Below are positions 44,954-52,621 of a stretch of 55,285 nucleotides of DNA, piece after piece. A model generated the notes under the pieces. It ran no database searches, was not told the origin of the DNA, and was given only the letters and a program-made list of their open reading frames with translations. The first letter of the stretch is position 1. Each line of letters opens with the position of its first letter. Made by a program: the position numbers and the translations under genes. The stretch comes from CAYWBI01 sp964456445 (GTDB lineage: Bacteria; Calditrichota; Calditrichia; Calditrichales; J004), in the NCBI GenBank assembly GCA_964456445.1, contig CAYWBI010000008.1, positions 1-55,285 on the forward strand. The letters are read 5' to 3'.

Positions 44954-46564
44954 TTAACCTTCTTTTCGATTTAAATGAAACAGCCAGTAAGATGTACCGT
45001 CCACCCTGCCCTGATTTATCAATTTCAGATAGCCCGGTGATGATGACGTCATTTTTTTCCATGCAGGATTCAGTATTAAATCCTTTTCATCCAATATAAT
45101 GAAATCCACATTTTGCTTTTGGGAATATACCAAAAGTTTTGAAACAGAAGCAAAAGGCAAAGCCCGGTATTTTGCATCTAAAAAAAACGCGGTTTGCGGA
45201 TGTTTGGCGGCAACAATTGCCGACGGGGGGACAAAGGTCTCCACCCCCCGGGCCAAAGCCTGATAATGTTCGGTGGAGTGAAAGCCTTTATCCATTTTAT
45301 GATAGGCTTGCCCGCTGAACACAAGGAGCACGACAACAACCAGAGCAAGCGCGAAATGATATGATAAACGTTTCCGCAGCTTAAGATACGAGCTATGCAG
45401 AAATACAGCTCCTGGCCAGATAAACATCGGCCAACTACCAAGCAAAAACCTGTCCTCCACATGGACAAACAGATACATACTCAAGGGCAGGCACATTGTT
45501 AGCAAGAAAGCGACCGCCAGCCTTTGCCGTTTAAACAATATAAAAAAACCAAGGAAGGCAAGCAGGGCGTACAGCACCGGCAGACCGATCCCGGTTAAAA
45601 TTTTACGCAACACATTTATTGCATTTAGGCCTACGTTTTTTAGAAGGCCGACAGCATTAAATTTTTTGGTCAACAGCCGATGATTTTCCAGCCAGTTCAT
45701 AGCCTGTGGTTTTTTAAATAACAGGGCTTCGGACAATAGCTGCCCATGATCCGCTGTAAGAGCATAAAAAGCCCTGAAAGCCGCAACCTTAGGCGGCAAG
45801 GCTGAAAAATCCGGGTGCTCATTGCGTGCTATTCCGGCCAGTTTGGATTGGATGCGTACAAAATTTATTTTCGGTGAAAGTGTAAAATATCCAAGATCGG
45901 CAGAAACAAATCCCGCATAAGCCATTATCCCAACAAACACCGGAACCATTAGGGAAAGCAATGGGGCCAAAAAACGTTTTGTTCTGCTCACCCAAAATAC
46001 AATAATTACGCCGCCTATAAAGAAAAGGGCAAACACCAGCATTTCGGGCCGGGTAAGAAAACCAAGCACAATCCAGAGCGCGAGCCTAAAAGCAACTGGG
46101 GAGGATGGTACTTTTATAAAAAACCAGCCATCATAAATAAGCAGGGCTACAAAAAGGATATACCAGGATTCGGTTGCCACCTGGGACGAAACAGCAATTA
46201 AACCGGGGTGGACCGCCGTCAAAACAGCGCCGGTAAGCGCGACGCCGGGATTGGCAACACGAGACAGAAAACGATGGACAATTCCTATCAGAACCAGTCC
46301 GGCGATCAAAGAGGCTATCTTCCCGGCGATCATAACCGGTAAAAACAAAGAAAAAAATCCGGCAACAAATGGGTAGAAAGGCGGTTGGATAATATCCGGA
46401 AACATTGCCCCACCGCTCGTATAAGTAAAATCATGCCATAGATTATACCCTATATGGACATATTGCACACCATCCGGTGAGATATAATCAAATGTGAAGA
46501 TATAATAGAGCCGGACAAGGGCGGCGGCTATAAGAATCCAGACAAGGGGTTTGATTCGTTTCAC
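44954..46564 (-). CDS. Membrane glycosyltransferase, GT39/ArnT-like
   Basis: About 536 residues with 11-13 transmembrane helices. The first outer loop DYISPDGVQYVHIGYNLWHDFTYTSG and QPPFYPFVAGFFSLF follow the GT-C fold of protein O-mannosyltransferase and ArnT relatives, which use polyprenyl-phosphate sugars as donors. A C-terminal soluble domain ends the protein. The open frame reaches 46606, but GTG 46564, three bases after the stop of the preceding gene, is more plausible. It follows a DPM1-like enzyme that would make its donor, so the two probably act in sequence. Confidence 0.82.
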   Translation of the reverse strand: MKRIKPLVWILIAAALVRLYYIFTFDYISPDGVQYVHIGYNLWHDFTYTSGGAMFPDIIQPPFYPFVAGFFSLFLPVMIAGKIASLIAGLVLIGIVHRFLSRVANPGVALTGAVLTAVHPGLIAVSSQVATESWYILFVALLIYDGWFFIKVPSSPVAFRLALWIVLGFLTRPEMLVFALFFIGGVIIVFWVSRTKRFLAPLLSLMVPVFVGIMAYAGFVSADLGYFTLSPKINFVRIQSKLAGIARNEHPDFSALPPKVAAFRAFYALTADHGQLLSEALLFKKPQAMNWLENHRLLTKKFNAVGLLKNVGLNAINVLRKILTGIGLPVLYALLAFLGFFILFKRQRLAVAFLLTMCLPLSMYLFVHVEDRFLLGSWPMFIWPGAVFLHSSYLKLRKRLSYHFALALVVVVLLVFSGQAYHKMDKGFHSTEHYQALARGVETFVPPSAIVAAKHPQTAFFLDAKYRALPFASVSKLLVYSQKQNVDFIILDEKDLILNPAWKKMTSSSPGYLKLINQGRVDGTSYWLFHLNRKEG

Positions 46565-46566
46565 TT

Positions 46567-48267
46567 TTATGCATTCATGTGTTTTGTGGATTGGGATATA
46601 TCCCACATAAATGGGTTTTTATCTCGCAGGTAAAAATCAACCATACCCATAAAACGCGCAAGGGCTTCCAATTTCATCAGCAGGATCATATACAAAACGG
46701 ACCGCGGGTCCCATTCCTGGTTTTTCAGCATGTATCTAAAGATATTACTGGGTTTTTGGGTAAACACTTCATGCCCCATCGATGCAGCGAGATGCCGGTG
46801 CCCGGAGGCTATGCGTCGTCGTTGTTTTATAAAATCCTTCAAATTTTCCGGTCCTTTGTTTTGCAAGATTGCCCTGGGTGCATAGGCCAGCTTATAGCCG
46901 CCCTGGACCAGCATCGCCTCGATGGCCGCCTCGTCCACCGCTGTGTATTTTGGGATACGCGGCACAACATTACGGAAAGCCACCATCTCACCACATTTGG
47001 GATTGTCCATGGCCATGGCATGATGCAGTTGCCATAACTTGTGAACCGAATAACCGACAAAACTTTTTTTCTCATTTACCGGCACCGGATGGACGCCGCA
47101 CATCCCGACCTGAGGATCGTGAAAAGGTGCAACCAATTCCTTAATAGTATCCGGTTCTGTGATTGTATCGGCGCTTTCGATAATAGCAATATCCCCTTTT
47201 GAGATTGCCAGATATTCATTTATGGCGCTGGCCTTGCCCATGCGACTAGGCTGAACAATAAGCTGGATGCGTTTATCTTTTTCGGCCATTTCGCGCACGA
47301 TCTGATCGGTTAAATCTGTTGAGCCCGATGAGACAACCACGATCTGCTCAAGATTATGCCCGCCCAATTCCTGTTTTTGTAATGCGTTCAAACATTGGCG
47401 AATAATTTTTTCCTCATTATAGGCCATAACGCCAATACTGACCGTAAACGATTTTTGACCGGCCTTTGCTGTAATTTTCCTTAATCGCGGGGGATTGATC
47501 AGATCATCGTACTCTTCTACAAAGCGTTCATATTCTTTCCGCAGATAAACGAGATGGCGAAAAATCTCCGTTATTGGCGCACGGTATTTTAAAACATAAA
47601 GAAAAGTCTTCAGCTTGTTATTGGCCGCGACCTTTGAGACATTGTCCAGTGTGTCGCGATAGACAAAGGGGATTTCCTTTACCCGGCCACGATGCAGGTA
47701 TGCATTATGTAAAAGCTGTATCTGTACAATGTAGCCCGCGCTATGCAACTCATCAATATTTAACCCTTTTATGATGTCACGGTGGTAGCAGCGGAAACCA
47801 GAGGTAAAATCCCAGATAGGTTTAACCAGCACATAAGAAACATACATACTGGCCAATTTGCTTATAAGCAGCTTACGGAAACGCCAGCCTTCCACCCGGA
47901 CGCCGTCAACATAGCGGCTACCGATTACCAAATCATATTCACCGGCCTTTTCAAGAAACTTCTCAATATATTGCGGACCGTGGGAGCCGTCCCCATCCAT
48001 GGTGATAATGGGGTCATAGTCCTTGCCAAGAACATAGCGAAAACCCGTTTTAATGGCGCCGCCATAGCCTTCCCCACCATCCTGTTCAATAAGATAAATA
48101 TTCGGATGCCTGGCGGCATAGCTTTCGACCAGGGCAATCGTACCATCAGTCGATTGCGCATCAATTATTATGACATCGATATCGGTTTTGCAGTGCAATA
48201 GCCCATCCAGCACAGGGCCAAGATTATGCACTTCGTTCAACGTTGGGATAAGAACAACGGGCTTCAT
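46567..48267 (-). CDS. Fused DPM1-like and second GT2 glycosyltransferases
   Basis: A 566-residue protein with two complete GT-A domains. Residues 1-240 match dolichol-phosphate mannose synthase-like GT2 (VVLIPTLNEVHNLG, DGGEGYGGAIKTGF, MDGDGSHGP, DFTSGFRCYHRD). After a linker, residues 270-560 are a second GT2 domain (VSIGVMAYNEEKIIRQCL, VVSSGSTDLTD, AAIEAMLVQGGYKLAYAP) with QRRRIASGH. DPM1 homologues are normally one domain, so the fusion is unusual. It overlaps the preceding GT2 gene by four bases (ATGA) and is followed by the GT39-like transferase, a coherent route to a lipid-linked sugar. Confidence 0.9.
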   Translation of the reverse strand: MKPVVLIPTLNEVHNLGPVLDGLLHCKTDIDVIIIDAQSTDGTIALVESYAARHPNIYLIEQDGGEGYGGAIKTGFRYVLGKDYDPIITMDGDGSHGPQYIEKFLEKAGEYDLVIGSRYVDGVRVEGWRFRKLLISKLASMYVSYVLVKPIWDFTSGFRCYHRDIIKGLNIDELHSAGYIVQIQLLHNAYLHRGRVKEIPFVYRDTLDNVSKVAANNKLKTFLYVLKYRAPITEIFRHLVYLRKEYERFVEEYDDLINPPRLRKITAKAGQKSFTVSIGVMAYNEEKIIRQCLNALQKQELGGHNLEQIVVVSSGSTDLTDQIVREMAEKDKRIQLIVQPSRMGKASAINEYLAISKGDIAIIESADTITEPDTIKELVAPFHDPQVGMCGVHPVPVNEKKSFVGYSVHKLWQLHHAMAMDNPKCGEMVAFRNVVPRIPKYTAVDEAAIEAMLVQGGYKLAYAPRAILQNKGPENLKDFIKQRRRIASGHRHLAASMGHEVFTQKPSNIFRYMLKNQEWDPRSVLYMILLMKLEALARFMGMVDFYLRDKNPFMWDISQSTKHMNA

Positions 48268-49169
48268 GATTGCTTCTTTGTTTTGGGGTTAAAGGCACCC
48301 TGGACAAAGCCGCTGGTCCAGGGCAATAACCCATAGGCAAATATCAATGCGGATTTGGGGTGTTTTTTTAAAATAGCCGGGTTCATTTTTGCAAAGAGAC
48401 GAACGGTTCGAAACCATTTGACAACAGGTAACAGCGGTGCGGTCAACACTATTTTTATGGAACTTTCCACAATCGAATGTCCTTCAAGCGGCAAGATATG
48501 CAACATGCTGGCGGTTATCACGCCAACATTTTTTTGATGCCGTACAAAATCTTTGACCGTTGTACGATGGTTATGGGCAACGAGCGCCTGGGGGAAAAAC
48601 AATATTTTGCCACCGGCCCGGCGCAGACGGTAGTTAAAATCCAGGTCTTCCTGTGGATAATAGTTGGGATTAAAGCCACCTAACTCTTCGAGGTATTTGC
48701 GCTTATAGGAAATATTGCAGGTTGGAATATGCTCTACCTCCCGCTGTGGCTGCTGGGGGATAAACTCCCGGAATTCCGCCATATAGCCCGCCCAGGCCAC
48801 ATCATTGGCCGGGTCATTACCGTTTATAACCGCTCCCCCAACAGCCGCATACCCGGATTGGCTGTGCATGGATACAAATTTTTCGATCCATTCCGGTTGG
48901 GCTACACAATCAGAATCGATAAACAAGATTGGATCCCCGGTGCTTTGTTTTATACCAAGGTTTCGGGCGGTTCCGGGATCGGTTTTTTGCGGCAGGTGGA
49001 TATAGGTGATGTCCGGGAACCGTTCGCGTACAATCTGTGGTGTCCGGTCATCGGAACTGTCCACCAGGATAATTTCATACTCCCCGCCATAGCTCTGATT
49101 TTGCAGGGCCGTCAATACAGGGGCGATTGTATTTTCTGAGTTGTAAGATGGCAGGATCACCGAAACCAT
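48264..49169 (-). CDS. GT2 family glycosyltransferase
   Basis: A 301-residue GT-A transferase: VSVILPSYNSENTIAPVL start, metal motif in FIDSDC, acceptor-side YYPQEDLDFNYRLRRAG as in rhamnosyl- and galactosyl-type GT2 enzymes. Two hydrophobic stretches near the C-terminus suggest membrane association. The first gene of the run that continues through the GT2 fusion, GT39 and prenyl synthase. A 332-bp gap lies upstream. The sugar and acceptor are unknown. Confidence 0.9.
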   Translation of the reverse strand: MVSVILPSYNSENTIAPVLTALQNQSYGGEYEIILVDSSDDRTPQIVRERFPDITYIHLPQKTDPGTARNLGIKQSTGDPILFIDSDCVAQPEWIEKFVSMHSQSGYAAVGGAVINGNDPANDVAWAGYMAEFREFIPQQPQREVEHIPTCNISYKRKYLEELGGFNPNYYPQEDLDFNYRLRRAGGKILFFPQALVAHNHRTTVKDFVRHQKNVGVITASMLHILPLEGHSIVESSIKIVLTAPLLPVVKWFRTVRLFAKMNPAILKKHPKSALIFAYGLLPWTSGFVQGAFNPKTKKQS

Positions 49170-49501
49170 ATTTTCATATCATCTTTTTAACAGGTAGTTT
49201 TTAACAGTAAATTATTTTGCTTTGCAGCCCCGGCAAACACAAATGGCCAGGCTATACATGGTATAAAAAAAACGTTATTTTCAATTATCTTGTTACTATT
49301 CAGCTCAATGACGCCTTGTGCTCTAAATTATGCCTTAAATATTTGTCGCCAACTTTTTAGATTTCTTTTTTTACCGCCAAGTCGCTAAGACGCTAAGTTT
49401 TTTTTATGATTTTCTTTGCGGCTTTGCGGCTTTGCAGTTATTTATCTCTAATTATCATTGATTCGAATAAACTTTTGACACAGCTGAACTGTTACATTAT
49501 G
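49170..49501. other. 332-bp gene-free gap
   Basis: AT-rich. It holds the presumed promoter of the GT2 operon near its left end and the palindromic repeat at 49371-49436. No open frame or RNA gene is recognised. Confidence 0.6.
49371..49436. repeat. Imperfect palindrome of CGCTAAG/CTTTGCGG units
   Basis: The left arm CCGCCAAGTCGCTAAGACGC continues TAAG; the right arm is CTTTGCGGCTTTGCGGCTTT. Both are made of 7-9 bp units and pair imperfectly across a T-rich loop. This is a widely seen intergenic repeat type and is built like the array at 1-405, though with a different sequence. Confidence 0.75.
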
Positions 49502-50371
49502 TTATAAATTCCGGGTAAACACAAACCAACGATGGTGGCCCCACAATTGCTTTATCGGGGACGGCGCTTTTTCAAGAAAGGCATATTTAAAAATATTTTT
49601 TTCCAAATCAGGATTACTGCCGTTAAACCAGTCCACGATACATTTTTTTTCAAAGGGGGAATCCCCGGCTTGCTTGTGTTTTTTAAGAAGAAAACCTAAA
49701 CCTACCTTTGACAGCATGTCTTCTTTTTTCATCGCGATATCCGGCCAGGGCGGAATATCCAGATAGCCTTCGGATTTTTTTTTCCAGCCATGCCCCTCAA
49801 AGTAGGGTACAAACTTTTTGGGTAAAATGTGATCTAAATAAAAATCCGGGATTTTTTCCTTATTAAAGGCCGTACGTAAGCGGTAGCCGACCCCATTGGC
49901 ATTAGGCACGCAGATAAATATAACTTTTTGGGTCACACGGCATAATTCATCTACAAATTTGGGAATGTCCTTTACAAACCACAGGCTGGCAAAATTCCAG
50001 CTTAAATCAAATTGCCTGTCATCGAAGGGCAAAATTTCAAAATTATCCACCTTTTTAAAATCCACGGGCAATGGAATAGACGCCCACACCTTTTTAGATT
50101 TCTCGATTCGTTCGGCATGATTATCAAGAACAACGGGCGTAATACCTTGATGTGACCACCATAGGCTATTTATGCCGGAGACCCCGGTCATGCCAAAACT
50201 GGGAACTTCCAAAACAGAACCCACGCTAAAATCCCTGATCAGTTTCTCAAAATAACGGTGCAGAATAAAACGCTCATAAGTCGTGCCAATGCCTTCGTCC
50301 ATGGTATTAAAATAGCTTTGCCAGGTATCGAGCACACTTAATAAGGTCGATGGTTCTTGTGGATTGCTCAT
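49502..50371 (-). CDS. SAM-dependent methyltransferase, class I
   Basis: A 289-residue methyltransferase. SAM motif I is in SVLEVPSFGMTGVSG, unusual because the normal GxGxG is replaced. DNHAERIEKSK supplies the ribose-binding acid, FDLSWNFASLWFV the strand 4 region. The C-terminal half carries KKKSEGYLDIPPWPD, perhaps acceptor binding. It shares four bases with the epimerase gene upstream (ATGA). Because motif I is altered, activity is not certain. Confidence 0.75.
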   Translation of the reverse strand: MSNPQEPSTLLSVLDTWQSYFNTMDEGIGTTYERFILHRYFEKLIRDFSVGSVLEVPSFGMTGVSGINSLWWSHQGITPVVLDNHAERIEKSKKVWASIPLPVDFKKVDNFEILPFDDRQFDLSWNFASLWFVKDIPKFVDELCRVTQKVIFICVPNANGVGYRLRTAFNKEKIPDFYLDHILPKKFVPYFEGHGWKKKSEGYLDIPPWPDIAMKKEDMLSKVGLGFLLKKHKQAGDSPFEKKCIVDWFNGSNPDLEKNIFKYAFLEKAPSPIKQLWGHHRWFVFTRNL

Positions 50372-51312
50372 TTTAATATCCCCCTAATTTCTTCAAAAGT
50401 ATCCGCCGCGGAATAGTTTAAATCGTTTTGTGTTCCTGTGATATCGTAATACCAGCTTCTACTTATCAGCTCGATACTTGTTTTTAGTCCGTCCATTCCA
50501 GTCCGGTCCAGAACCCGGGCGGTGGCATTATAAGCAATAGCCGGAAAACGCAGCCAGCCGGGATAGGGCTTTCCGGTTAATGATATGCTGATTGTATCGA
50601 CGATTTCTTTTAATACAACAGGATTTTTATCGGCAACATGATAAATTTTTTCCGGCCATCTCTCCGCCCTAATGACCTCCAGTGCAAACGCGGCAAAAAC
50701 ATCCGCGGACAACAAATGGATTTTAACATTTTTTATAGGCAGCAACAACTGTTTTTTTAGCGTCATTTCTATCATCCTGGGCACGAATCCATCATCGCCA
50801 ACGCCATAGGTAATGGTTGGCCTGAGAATAAGCGTGTTCAATTTTCCCGACGCAGCGGCCAGCGTCAACTGTTCCGATTCATACTTTGTTTGATGATAGA
50901 CGCCATCCGGCTGAGGGGTATCATTCGCCGCTGCCGGCAGATGTTTGGGAATGGTCCCCAGTACGCCGACGGAACTGCAATAAACAAAGCGGGGAACGCC
51001 CTGCCCCCCGGCAAAATTTAGAAGGGCTTTTGTCCCCTGAACATTCACCCGGTGGTAATCCGCAGTTGTTCCGCTGCCTGCCCCACGGATCGAAGCGAGA
51101 TGAACAATAATGTCCGGCGTGGGAAATCCCGCATAAAGGGAGAGGTCATAAAAGTCCCCTTTAAGAATATGCAGATTTTCCAAGCCCGCTATATCCCTTT
51201 TGATCTTACTTTGCGGACGAAGAGGCGCAAGGACCTCATGCCCGGCCCCTAAAAATTTTTGTAGAAAATGGCCGCCTATAAACCCACTGGCGCCTGTCAG
51301 GAGTATGCGCAT
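50368..51312 (-). CDS. NAD-dependent epimerase/dehydratase (extended SDR)
   Basis: A 314-residue sugar-nucleotide-type enzyme with the NAD motif GASGFIGG (7-14), the catalytic pair in YHQTKYESEQL, and CSSVGVLG. Such enzymes epimerise, dehydrate or reduce NDP-sugars. The start ATG at 51312 is directly preceded by a 7-bp tandem repeat with no Shine-Dalgarno site, so translation may depend on the repeat. Four-base overlap with the methyltransferase downstream. Confidence 0.88.
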   Translation of the reverse strand: MRILLTGASGFIGGHFLQKFLGAGHEVLAPLRPQSKIKRDIAGLENLHILKGDFYDLSLYAGFPTPDIIVHLASIRGAGSGTTADYHRVNVQGTKALLNFAGGQGVPRFVYCSSVGVLGTIPKHLPAAANDTPQPDGVYHQTKYESEQLTLAAASGKLNTLILRPTITYGVGDDGFVPRMIEMTLKKQLLLPIKNVKIHLLSADVFAAFALEVIRAERWPEKIYHVADKNPVVLKEIVDTISISLTGKPYPGWLRFPAIAYNATARVLDRTGMDGLKTSIELISRSWYYDITGTQNDLNYSAADTFEEIRGILK

Positions 51313-51315
51313 GAG

Positions 51316-51376
51316 AATTATGAATTATGAATTATGAATTATGAATTATGAATTATGAATTATGAATTATGAATTA
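51316..51376. repeat. Heptanucleotide tandem repeat (AATTATG)x8.7
   Basis: Eight full copies plus AATTA run from three bases before the epimerase start codon into the assembly gap. True copy number is unknown because the gap cuts it. Confidence 0.97.
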
Positions 51377-51476
51377 NNNNNNNNNNNNNNNNNNNNNNNN
51401 NNNNNNNNNNNNNNNNNNNNNNNNNNNNNNNNNNNNNNNNNNNNNNNNNNNNNNNNNNNNNNNNNNNNNNNNNNNN
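51377..51476. other. Assembly gap of 100 N
   Basis: Exactly 100 N, a conventional unknown-length filler. It starts inside the heptamer repeat, and TGAATT follows on the far side, consistent with a collapsed repeat. Confidence 0.98.
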
Positions 51477-51538
51477 TGAATTTGTTAGCGACAAAAGGAT
51501 TTTTTCCTTGAGAATAAAAAGCAACAGAATTGAGCGGA

Positions 51539-52519
51539 TCAGTGGAACAGCCCCGGATACAGGCCGGGCATCTCTTTAAGGGTTACATAGCGGATTGTAT
51601 GGTTTTTATTCATGTACTCAAAGTAAGCATCCAGACGTTGTAAATAACGTTGAACATCGTCTTCACTTGTATTGTATTTGGAACCACCCGGCATAAGTTC
51701 GTTGGAGTGGAACATCATATTTAAAAAGGAAACGCCCCTAAGGATAAAACTGTCACTCATTTGTTTCATCTGTTTTAGATTAGCGTAGGAGGGCCTCAAC
51801 CAATACAGATCAAGGTCAAAGACCTTACTCAAAATGCGGCGGATGCCAATATTGGGCAATCCCTGATAATGGGCTTCAAACCATTCCGGAGTCCTGCGGT
51901 TAAAGCCAACCGAGAGAGGCACTTCCAGCAAACGGGCGTCGCCGCTGCGCATCACATCGGAAGCATTCAGCCGATAGGGTTCAAGTGAGGGCAAATAGCC
52001 GAAATGGGGTTCGCCTTCCCGTTTGGCTTCCCGAAAAGGGACCACGCTGCTATCCACGGTATAGTCGAGTTCTTCAAGAACTCCAATAGTCGATGGATCA
52101 AAACCATAGCGCCCGGCACGATAGGTACAGGGCTGTGCGCCTACAGCATCGGAAATGACATCGCTAAGCAGACGCATCTTTTTTAATTGCAGTTCAATCG
52201 GCAGATTGTGTGTAAAGGAATTGCGGACAGACCGTTCTTCTTCATACGGGGGATTGACCCAGGGATGCAGATGCGCACCGATCTCCGCCCCGTGATTCAG
52301 ACGAAAATTTTTTAATATATCTGCGGCATTTTTATCAACGGCAACCGGATAATCAATCAAATAGGTTGGCCTGACCCCATGCTTGTCAAACAGTTCCTGC
52401 AAAGGGGCCAGCCATTTTATATTTTCAACGGTATAATGGGTATGGTCAAGATAGTCGCTGCCCCATTCGCGTTCTTCTTCCGTATCGATGGTGACCAGGA
52501 AATTGATCGTATTTTGCAT
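51539..52519 (-). CDS. Polysaccharide deacetylase-like protein
   Basis: A 326-residue NodB-fold protein. FLVTIDTEEER holds the catalytic Asp; GAHLHPW carries the metal-binding histidines; TYRAGRYGFD is motif 3. A C-terminal HSNELMPGG may close the site. It is closer to WalW/deacetylase-related proteins than to the DUF3473 enzyme at 18380. It probably acts on a surface polysaccharide. The assembly gap hides what lies between it and the epimerase. Confidence 0.82.
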   Translation of the reverse strand: MQNTINFLVTIDTEEEREWGSDYLDHTHYTVENIKWLAPLQELFDKHGVRPTYLIDYPVAVDKNAADILKNFRLNHGAEIGAHLHPWVNPPYEEERSVRNSFTHNLPIELQLKKMRLLSDVISDAVGAQPCTYRAGRYGFDPSTIGVLEELDYTVDSSVVPFREAKREGEPHFGYLPSLEPYRLNASDVMRSGDARLLEVPLSVGFNRRTPEWFEAHYQGLPNIGIRRILSKVFDLDLYWLRPSYANLKQMKQMSDSFILRGVSFLNMMFHSNELMPGGSKYNTSEDDVQRYLQRLDAYFEYMNKNHTIRYVTLKEMPGLYPGLFH

Positions 52520-52621
52520 AAAATATTTTTTCTGCTTGAGATGTCGGATTTTTCGGGCAGGCGTTTTGCCGCAAGGCCTTCTTAAATTATTACTTGTTGT
52601 TCGTTCCCGCTTCGCTTTATT

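Noticed and set aside
24340..46564. Ordinary carotenoid, menaquinone or archaeal ether-lipid locus
   Set aside because: Phytoene synthase and desaturase, Men genes, GGGP synthase and glycerol-1-phosphate dehydrogenase are all missing from the window; individual enzymes alone do not decide.
9980..51376. CRISPR interpretation of the short tandem repeats
   Set aside because: Units are 7 bp with no spacers and no cas genes are present.
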